64,000 nt of DNA from assembly GCF_003713065.1 (NCBI RefSeq), contig NZ_CP033433.1, positions 1,275,001 through 1,339,000 on the forward strand, given 5' to 3'. Of the stretch, positions 58,442-64,000 are shown piece by piece; the stretch's first letter is position 1; every line of letters starts with the position of its first letter. The translations under genes were made by a program, and so were the position numbers. This DNA comes from Cohnella candidum. Its GTDB lineage: Bacteria > Bacillota > Bacilli > Paenibacillales > Paenibacillaceae. Below the pieces are notes generated by a model. The model saw nothing but the letters and a program-made list of their open reading frames with translations. It searched no databases and was not told the DNA's origin.

Positions 58442-58846
58442 TTAGTCGGTAATATTCCGGGTATAGTATTCGATGATGTCTTTGCGGCGAACGATGCCGA
58501 GGAAGACGCGATCGTCGTCCACGACAGGCACGAAGTTCTGATCGGCGGCCAGCGCCAGCATATCGTCCAAATCCGCGCCAAGCGCAACGCACTCGACCTT
58601 CAATCGCTTTTTAATCGCGACGACGGGAATTTCGTGCATGTTATCGAATGCCAGGCCCGGCGTCGATTTCAATTTCCACAACAAATCTCCCTCGGAAAGC
58701 GTTCCGTAATACATTCCTTTTTCGTCCAGGATGGGAATAGCCGAATAGTGGCAAGCCTCTAATTTGTCCAAGGCGTCTTTCATGGTGGAGGAAGTCGTGA
58801 GGTAAGAAACCTCGTTCTTGGGATACAGAAACGATTTGATATCCAA
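58442..58846 (-). CDS. Two-CBS-domain protein
   Basis: A 134-residue protein made of one CBS pair (Bateman module): VSYLTTSSTMKDALDKLEACHYSAIPILDEKGMYYGTLSEGDLL, then VECVALGADLDDMLALAADQNFVPVVDDDRVFLGIVRRKDII. Such stand-alone pairs bind adenine nucleotides or cyclic dinucleotides and regulate partners that cannot be named from sequence. Closest in layout to Bacillus YkuL/CbpB-type proteins. The ATG follows AAAGGAG. Confidence 0.88.
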   Translation of the reverse strand: MDIKSFLYPKNEVSYLTTSSTMKDALDKLEACHYSAIPILDEKGMYYGTLSEGDLLWKLKSTPGLAFDNMHEIPVVAIKKRLKVECVALGADLDDMLALAADQNFVPVVDDDRVFLGIVRRKDIIEYYTRNITD

Positions 58847-58925
58847 GGGATCACGCTCCTTTGGTATATTAAAACATATTTCGCCTCGGGACGCATGTGG
58901 GAGTGACAGGGAACGCTGGGGTGCA

Positions 58926-59570
58926 CTACGGAATGAATTTGATGGATCTCTTGATGATCGGAAACAGCCATTTCACGCCTTGCGGGGTCAAGGAATCGGC
59001 GATCAGGTGAGAGGCGTACCCGGCAGCGGATGTCAGCATGATGCCCTGAATCCCAAGCTGCGTCTCCAGCCCCCAACCGATATATCCCCACAGGAGAAGC
59101 GCCCATACCGTATGCGTCATCCCCCGATGTTTGAGCCAAGGAGCCCACGCGACGAACACGCCGAGTTCAAGCAGCCATCGTTGATCGATCCGTATGCCGT
59201 AATAGACGACTCCCAGTCCGATGAGGCTGGTCAGCGCATTCCGAATCGTGCCTTGCGAGGTGGCGAGGCCGAGCAAGAGCACCGTGCCTGCGATGGCGGC
59301 GAATGCCGGGTAAAACCGATCTTCTGAGAAATACAAATACGCATTCCCGATGGCGAGCAGGACGCCTGCCCAGAGACCGAAGTGGTGAATCCATCTGGAG
59401 AGTTGGCTGAGCTTCCCGTTTAACAGGCTGGTCCCGTCCAAATCCGCGGCGAGAGCGGAAAACGACGCGACGGATACGTAAATGGCCGCATGTTCGAGCC
59501 GGAACGGAAAATAGACGGCGGCTGCAGCGCCTACCAAAGATCCGATGGCCAGATGAGTCGATCCTTTCAT
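58926..59570 (-). CDS. YdjM-like membrane-bound putative metal-dependent hydrolase
   Basis: A 214-residue integral membrane protein of the YdjM/PF04307 family with about five helices. Conserved family residues are KGSTHLAIG at the N-terminus, LAADLDG, and HRGMTHTVWALLLWG in the middle, followed by ASHLIADSLTPQGVKWLFP; these His and Asp residues are the suggested metal ligands. YvsG/YdjM-type proteins have no firm biochemical role. The ATG at 59570 follows GGAGGG. E. coli ydjM belongs to the LexA regulon, and a LexA-like palindrome lies upstream (59608-59623). Confidence 0.88.
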   Translation of the reverse strand: MKGSTHLAIGSLVGAAAAVYFPFRLEHAAIYVSVASFSALAADLDGTSLLNGKLSQLSRWIHHFGLWAGVLLAIGNAYLYFSEDRFYPAFAAIAGTVLLLGLATSQGTIRNALTSLIGLGVVYYGIRIDQRWLLELGVFVAWAPWLKHRGMTHTVWALLLWGYIGWGLETQLGIQGIMLTSAAGYASHLIADSLTPQGVKWLFPIIKRSIKFIP

Positions 59571-59607
59571 ATTCCCTCCGCTGACTGACAAAGATGAGTT
59601 TTCGAAG

Positions 59608-59623
59608 GCAAACATACGTTTGC
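59608..59623. promoter_or_regulatory. LexA-like palindrome upstream of the YdjM-like gene
   Basis: GCAAAC-ATAC-GTTTGC has perfect 6-bp arms. It resembles the Gram-positive SOS box CGAAC-N4-GTTCG with G-to-A changes at symmetric positions. It lies 38 bases before the minus-strand gene start. Confidence 0.4.
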
Positions 59624-59794
59624 TTAGACAGACAGTATACACCGATCCGGCCGCGCGAAACAACCCAACGCCCTATGCGCTTTTCCGAAATCAGGCGATT
59701 CCCGGCCTGGATTTCAGGGAGTTCCCTGACATACTTCCGAGAGCGGATGCGCTACACTGTGATTATATGAGGAACATAGGAAGAAGGGAATCTA

Positions 59795-60223
59795 ATGGGA
59801 GGCCGGGAATCGAAGTTCCGGGGAGAGTTGGAGCGTCTGCGGACGGAGCTTGATTGCGATTTCTGCGCGCTCGCGCTCTTGGACAACAACGAATATCCAC
59901 TGAGATGGAAGCTTGCGTCAGGCAGCCAGAATGATCGGTTTCTGACGATGGCGGATAAACCCGGAAGAGGGTTGTCCGGCACCGTGATGAAGGTGGGACG
60001 GGCGATGTCCTTGCAAGTGGCCGATTTGATTCGGACGCGCGAGCTGCACGAATATCCGATTTTGATTTCGGAAAAGCTGCGGTCCGCTTACGCCGTGCCT
60101 TTAATGCACGACGGCAAAGTGAATGGAATTCTTCTCGTCGGGGACCGGAAGAAACGCATCTATCGGCCGGAAGACCGAGCTTCCGCTTCCCTCGGGGGAG
60201 AGCGGATCTCCATGCTATGTTAA
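59795..60223 (+). CDS. GAF-domain protein, NreA-like
   Basis: A 142-residue single GAF domain. Segments LRWKLASGSQNDRFLTM, PGRGLSGTVMKVGRAM and LRSAYAVPLMHDGKVNGILLVGDR follow the pattern of NreA, the nitrate receptor of staphylococcal NreABC. A C21-x2-C24 pair occurs near the N-terminus. It is followed after 42 bases by an NreC-like regulator and then a kinase, the three components of the Nre system in the order A-C-B. The ATG follows AAGAAGGG. The ligand, nitrate or otherwise, is inferred from context. Confidence 0.8.
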   Translation: MGGRESKFRGELERLRTELDCDFCALALLDNNEYPLRWKLASGSQNDRFLTMADKPGRGLSGTVMKVGRAMSLQVADLIRTRELHEYPILISEKLRSAYAVPLMHDGKVNGILLVGDRKKRIYRPEDRASASLGGERISMLC

Positions 60224-60265
60224 AATAGGAATATCCAAGGAAACAAAGGCGGAAGGAGAGAGAGC

Positions 60266-60919
60266 ATGGTTCGCATTATGGTCGTGGACGACCACGCGGT
60301 CGTCCGCTCCGGTCTCATGAATCTCCTGCATGGCAAACACGGTTTGGAAGTGGTGGGAGAAGCCGCGGATGGCGACGAAGCGCTGGCGAAAGCCGAAGAG
60401 CTGAAGCCGGATGTCGTCCTCATGGATCTCAGCATGCCTCACGGCAAAGACGGGTTGACCGCGACGGGCGAGCTCAAGAAGCAGCTCCCGGACACTTCGG
60501 TGTTGATTCTGACGATGCACGACGACGAAGAGTATTTGTTCCGCGCGATCCATGCGGGGGCATCCGGCTACATCCTGAAAAGCGCTCCCCACGAGGAGCT
60601 GCTGACGGCGATTCAGTACGTCGCTGCGGGAAACGCGTACTTGTACCCTTCGGCCACCAAGAGGCTGATGAGCGATTACCTCGACAAGATCAAGAACGGC
60701 GATAACGCCGGGACGTTCGAATCTCTGTCCGAGCGCGAGAAAGAGATTTTGGCGAAAGTCGCCCAAGGGTATTCCAATAAGGAAATCGCGGAACAGCTCA
60801 TCATCAGCGTCAAGACGGTCGAATCGCACAAGAGCAACCTGATGGACAAGTTGGATTTGAAAACCCGTCCCGACCTGGTGAAATACGCGATGAAGAAAGG
60901 ACTGCTGAACTTTGACTGA
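60266..60919 (+). CDS. nreC: NarL/LuxR-type response regulator, NreC-like
   Basis: A 217-residue response regulator. The receiver domain has acidic pocket VDDH, phospho-acceptor D54 in VLMDLSMPHGKDGL, and GASGYILKSAP with the conserved Lys. The C-terminal LuxR HTH reads LSEREKEILAKVAQGYSNKEIAEQLIISVKTVESHK. The insert MPHGKDGLTAT, the DDEEYLF stretch and the final KKGLLNFD closely recall staphylococcal NreC. It would activate nitrate/nitrite reduction genes when phosphorylated by the kinase at 60912. GGAAGGAGAGAG precedes the ATG. Confidence 0.88.
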   Translation: MVRIMVVDDHAVVRSGLMNLLHGKHGLEVVGEAADGDEALAKAEELKPDVVLMDLSMPHGKDGLTATGELKKQLPDTSVLILTMHDDEEYLFRAIHAGASGYILKSAPHEELLTAIQYVAAGNAYLYPSATKRLMSDYLDKIKNGDNAGTFESLSEREKEILAKVAQGYSNKEIAEQLIISVKTVESHKSNLMDKLDLKTRPDLVKYAMKKGLLNFD

Positions 60920-62030
60920 TCGGGAGCCCTTGAAGCGTTATCCGTCCGAAAACATCGCTTCCAACGTCAATCTGCTGCTGGAGCATCTGGACGGCCATAT
61001 CGCCGATGAGGAATTCAGGGACGTCGTGAAGCGTTCGCTTAAGCAGCTGGCCGACGTCAAATTCGCGCTGGATGAGGCTTCGATCGTCGCTGTCACGGAC
61101 CGTAAAGGTACCATCCAGTATGTGAACGAGAAGTTTTGCGAGATTTCCGGTTTTTCCAAAGAAGAATTGCTCGGGCAAGACCATCGCATGATCAATTCCG
61201 GCTATCATGATAAAGCCTTTTTCCAAGAGCTGTGGCAGACGATTTCTTCGGGCCGGGTGTGGCGGGGGGAAATCAAAAACCGGTCTAAGCACGGCAGGCT
61301 GTATTGGGTCGATACGACGATCGTTCCTTTCGTGGACGAAGCCGGCAGAGCTTACCAGTACTTGGCGATCCGGCACGAAGTGACGCGGCTGAAGGAAGCG
61401 GAGGAAGAGCTGCAGTCGATGATGTCCCAGCTGATGCAGGTTCAGGAAGAGGAACGCCGGCGGTTTTCGCGCGACCTTCATGACGGCATCGGCCAAAGCC
61501 TGTTTTCGCTGAAAATCACGGTGGACCGTTTGATTTCCGAAGGAGGCGGAGAGGGTCTCGAGGCGCTGGGCCGCGAGGTGTCCCAATTGATGACCGAAGT
61601 GCGGGGCCTGGCCTGGGAACTCCGTCCGTCCGTGTTGGACGACCTCGGCGTCGTGCCCGCTCTGCGGACGTACATTGAAAATTTCGGCGAGCATTACGGC
61701 ATATCTGTCCGTTTCGAATACAATCTGAGAAAAAGGCTGAACCTGCTCGCGGAAACGACCATTTACCGGATCGTGCAAGAAGCGATGACGAATATCGGCA
61801 AATACGCCGGCGTCTCGGAGGCTTGGGTGACGATCCGCGACTTGGGAGACAAGGTCGAGACCGTGATCGAAGACCGCGGTGCGGGATTCGACCCGAAGGA
61901 ATCCCGCAAAGGCGTCGGCCTCTTCAGCATGGAGGAGCGCGCGCGGGCAGTATCCGGCGAACTGCAGATTCGTTCGGAGCCTGACCGCGGCACCGTCGTC
62001 CGACTGACCGTTCCGGCGGATAGCGTCTGA
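60912..62030 (+). CDS. PAS-domain HisKA_3 sensor histidine kinase (NreB-like position)
   Basis: A 372-residue soluble kinase. A PAS domain spans about 55-165 (IVAVTDRKGTIQYVNEKFCEISGFS...HEVTRLKEAEEEL), followed by HisKA_3 with the phospho-accepting H190 in RRFSRDLHDGIGQSL and an HATPase_c end (EDRGAGFDPKE, GVGLFSMEERA). Staphylococcal NreB holds an oxygen-sensitive [4Fe-4S] cluster through four PAS cysteines; this protein has a single Cys (C76) in its entire length, so it cannot bind such a cluster. TTG start overlapping the nreC stop, with AAAGGA upstream. No membrane helix. Confidence 0.9.
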   Translation: MTDREPLKRYPSENIASNVNLLLEHLDGHIADEEFRDVVKRSLKQLADVKFALDEASIVAVTDRKGTIQYVNEKFCEISGFSKEELLGQDHRMINSGYHDKAFFQELWQTISSGRVWRGEIKNRSKHGRLYWVDTTIVPFVDEAGRAYQYLAIRHEVTRLKEAEEELQSMMSQLMQVQEEERRRFSRDLHDGIGQSLFSLKITVDRLISEGGGEGLEALGREVSQLMTEVRGLAWELRPSVLDDLGVVPALRTYIENFGEHYGISVRFEYNLRKRLNLLAETTIYRIVQEAMTNIGKYAGVSEAWVTIRDLGDKVETVIEDRGAGFDPKESRKGVGLFSMEERARAVSGELQIRSEPDRGTVVRLTVPADSV

Positions 62031-62052
62031 TCGATTCTTTAGGCCGTTAAAT

Positions 62053-62116
62053 AAAAACCGCCCGGTAGGACCCTGCCGCGAAGCGATTCGCAGCGGACAC
62101 CCGCCAGGCGGTTTTT
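62053..62116. terminator. Bidirectional terminator after the signalling operon
   Basis: AAAAACCGCC pairs with GGCGGTTTTT around a large structured loop that contains further GC pairing. It lies between convergent genes and reaches the stop codon of the GH18 gene. Confidence 0.75.
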
Positions 62117-63732
62117 CATTTGAACCGATAGGACGAGAATTTCATCGCGTTGCGCAAACTGCCCCAGACATCCGTGCTCTCTCCGCCCATATACCAGTAG
62201 GCATAGCCCGCAAGACCGAGCCGCTCGCCCAGGCTGGCTTTAGCGGCCAGCGAACGTCCGTCCTCTACCCAGAGTTCATGCGTATTTCCTTGATCGGAGT
62301 AGGAAGCGGTATATTGTCCGAGATCCGCGTTCCATACCATTAAAGGGCTGTGGGCTTTCAGCGTTTCGTTCTGATACACGAGACTCCAATCTTGCGCTGT
62401 CGTACCGGCGCTGCCGACCGTCCAATCCCGGGTATAGAGCGGCAGCGCCAGAATGACTTTGGACGCCGGGACGCGAGTGATCAGCGTGTTCAAGCCGGAT
62501 TCCAGCCAAGGAAGGGAAGAGACCGAGCCGGCGGAGCCGCCGTTCCAGTGCTGATCGTATCCCATCATCACGATATAGTCCGCGCTTTTGCCCAAAGCAG
62601 CATAGTCATATGCGTCCGTCCAATCGCTGTACGTGTCGGGCGACAGATTGACCGACAACACGGCATGAACGGAATCGAGCCCCGAAGCCAGATCTGCAAT
62701 GAACTGCGTAAACCCGCTTCGGTCCTGGGGATCGACGTTCTCGAAATCGACGTTGAGCCCGTCGAGGCCATTATTCTTAACCTCATTAGCTAAATAGGCG
62801 ACCGCTGCGGTACGCTTCGCGGAATCCGACAGCATGCCGTGCGTCATCTCCCGGTCCGAGTGGTTGCCGACCATTGCCCACACAGGCTTGCCGTGCTGAT
62901 GGGCCCAGGTAAGCAGGGAGGCGTCGTAGCCGCTGAGCGTCATCCCCGAACTCTCCAGGAAGAACCATCGCGGAGACAAGGTGTTCACGTTGGAGGAAAG
63001 CACCTGCTTCTCGAATTGCGCCGTCGTTTGGCCGTACTGCCAGCCGATTTGGATTTTCATTTCCGTTGCGGCGCGGATTTGGGATGTCCATGCTTCCCGC
63101 TGCAGCACGTTGTCCATCATGACGGCGGCTTCCTGTCGGGTCACCGGCGCCGCCGGGCGGAACGTCGTTCCGTCGCCTTTCATGATGCCGAGCTCCTTCA
63201 TCTGCGCGACCGCCGCAAGAGCGTAGGAAGCGATTTGGTCTGCGTCCTTATAGCCGGTTGCTTCGGAGGACGCGGAGAGCGCTTGTTTCGCCGCACGAGC
63301 CAGCATCGCCGCCGCATCCTGCCGGGACACCTGGCGATCCGGCCCGAAGGTGGAGGCAGAGATTCCGGTCACAATGCCCATTTGGACGGCCGTGCTGACC
63401 CAGCCGTACGACCAGGCTTTCTCCGGTACGTCCGTAAACGCCGGAACGGCCGCAGCGACCGACTCCAGACCGAACAGGCGGTCCAGCATCGTCGCCAGTT
63501 CGGCTCGCGTGACCGCCTTCCGGGGCTCGAAACGGCCGGCGCCCGTTCCGTCTATTAAATTCGCTTGATATAAACGCACGATGGCGTCTTTCGCGTAACT
63601 GTCGGAAATATCATCAAACGGCAGCTGCGCCGCCGCCGAAACCTCGGATCGAAACGGCGTCGCGAGCGCCAAAACCGCGAGGATCGAGGCCAGCGCCTTT
63701 ATCCATGCTTGCTTTCGTTTCAGCCGATTCAC
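62116..63732 (-). CDS. SLH-anchored GH18 glycoside hydrolase
   Basis: A 538-residue exported protein. A signal peptide (ending near SEVSAAAQ) is followed by three SLH repeats (KAVTRAELATMLDRLF; RQVSRQDAAAMLARAA; APVTRQEAAVMMDNVL) covering about residues 35-210. The rest is a GH18 barrel with the DxxDxE catalytic motif as DGLNVDFE, and YIVMMGYDQHW. The closest types are spore-cortex/peptidoglycan N-acetylglucosaminidases (YaaH/YdhD-like) and chitinases. SLH repeats would hold it at the cell wall. GTG start with only a weak AAAGCGGG; a 33-base hairpin lies just upstream. Confidence 0.92.
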   Translation of the reverse strand: MNRLKRKQAWIKALASILAVLALATPFRSEVSAAAQLPFDDISDSYAKDAIVRLYQANLIDGTGAGRFEPRKAVTRAELATMLDRLFGLESVAAAVPAFTDVPEKAWSYGWVSTAVQMGIVTGISASTFGPDRQVSRQDAAAMLARAAKQALSASSEATGYKDADQIASYALAAVAQMKELGIMKGDGTTFRPAAPVTRQEAAVMMDNVLQREAWTSQIRAATEMKIQIGWQYGQTTAQFEKQVLSSNVNTLSPRWFFLESSGMTLSGYDASLLTWAHQHGKPVWAMVGNHSDREMTHGMLSDSAKRTAAVAYLANEVKNNGLDGLNVDFENVDPQDRSGFTQFIADLASGLDSVHAVLSVNLSPDTYSDWTDAYDYAALGKSADYIVMMGYDQHWNGGSAGSVSSLPWLESGLNTLITRVPASKVILALPLYTRDWTVGSAGTTAQDWSLVYQNETLKAHSPLMVWNADLGQYTASYSDQGNTHELWVEDGRSLAAKASLGERLGLAGYAYWYMGGESTDVWGSLRNAMKFSSYRFK

Positions 63733-63741
63733 CCGCTTTGC

Positions 63742-63774
63742 TCGATAGAATAAGAGATACTCTCATTCTATCGA
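63742..63774. other. Perfect 10-bp inverted repeat upstream of the GH18 gene
   Basis: TCGATAGAAT/ATTCTATCGA encloses GAGA-TAC-TCTC. On the minus strand it ends 10 bases before the GTG start, so as RNA it would sit over the ribosome binding region; as DNA it could be an operator. No T-run. Confidence 0.5.
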
Positions 63775-63838
63775 TGTAAGCGTTACGAAATCGACCGCTT
63801 AAATGTTGGGAATGCGTCCAGCAGACGCGGCCGCGGAT

Positions 63839-64000
63839 TCAGCGGGCAATCGCGAACACGCTGCCGAAATCGCCCTTGAACGCAGGCGGCCCGAACTCCT
63901 TCGACCAGTCCTCGAGCAACTTGCCGGATACGTCGTTCCTCGCGATCACGTATTCCGGCTTGTCATAGGCGACGATCTCGGGCAAATATTCCCCGAATCC
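63839..64000 (-). CDS. C-terminal end of an unidentified protein (partial)
   Basis: An open minus-strand frame enters from the right edge and stops with TGA at 63841-63839. The last 53 residues begin GFGEYLPEIVAYDKPEYVIA and end GDFGSVFAIAR. The codon use fits the neighbours. It is too short to identify; the ending looks like a globular alpha/beta domain. It is co-directional with the GH18 gene. Confidence 0.6.
   Translation of the reverse strand, partial: GFGEYLPEIVAYDKPEYVIARNDVSGKLLEDWSKEFGPPAFKGDFGSVFAIAR

Overview
The window looks like chromosomal DNA of a GC-rich spore-forming Firmicute of the Paenibacillaceae (Paenibacillus or Cohnella type). The basis is a YesN-type AraC response regulator, SLH-domain surface proteins, a YheC/D-type spore-coat ATP-grasp protein, a GH18/SLH hydrolase, strong GGAGG ribosome binding sites, frequent GTG/TTG starts and many sugar ABC transporters. 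I saw no rRNA, tRNA, CRISPR array, prophage or transposase.

Layout. 1-6.3 kb: the end of a response regulator and a four-gene ribose/rhamnose-class ABC transporter. 6.3-8.4 kb: an intergenic inverted-repeat element, a secreted GH16 glucanase with a ricin-type lectin domain under a cre site, and a 52-residue small protein gene. 8.4-19.2 kb: housekeeping and stress genes (azoreductase, thioesterase, YheC/D-like protein, MFS efflux pump, VOC, GNAT and APH proteins) around a nirB-nirD-nirC nitrite reductase operon with an FNR-type site at -41.5. 19.2-22.5 kb: D-lyxose isomerase, a sedoheptulokinase-like FGGY kinase and a ROK repressor. 22.7-25.9 kb: an oligosaccharide ABC importer without its own ATPase, preceded by a strong promoter and a leader containing a terminator-like hairpin.

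26.1-52.4 kb is the most striking region: 17 co-directional, tightly packed genes, many with 4-base ATGA/GTGA overlaps, ending at one strong terminator. They encode an Asp/Glu-racemase-like protein, an FGGY kinase, a class II FBP-type aldolase, a tandem metallo-beta-lactamase-fold protein, GH38 and GH2 mannosidases, an AraD/OtnC-type aldolase, a DUF1537 kinase, a GmhA-like SIS isomerase, a ROK kinase, a GH4 glycosidase, a BadF-type amino-sugar kinase, a GlmS-like SIS protein, a GH36/Sip1-like galactosidase, a 1048-residue tandem FAD oxidoreductase with a HEAT-like tail, a GH20 hexosaminidase and an uncharacterised 680-residue protein. None of the glycosidases has a signal peptide. The simplest reading is that the upstream importer brings in a mannose- and amino-sugar-containing oligosaccharide, possibly glycoprotein-derived, which is taken apart in the cytoplasm. 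The kinase/aldolase pairs and the MBL and FAD proteins do not fit any pathway I know and may mark undescribed chemistry.

52.5-64 kb: a PAS-GGDEF diguanylate cyclase, a cluster of three DinB/YfiT-type genes around an ArsR-family regulator with a possibly leaderless mRNA, an HNH-like gene, an SLH protein, an orphan molybdate-binding ModA, CBS and YdjM-like membrane proteins, a GAF/NreC/PAS-kinase signalling operon resembling the nitrate-responsive NreABC system, a GH18 SLH hydrolase, and the C-terminal end of an unidentified gene. NirBD, the FNR-type site, ModA and the Nre-like operon together suggest nitrate/nitrite respiration or detoxification.
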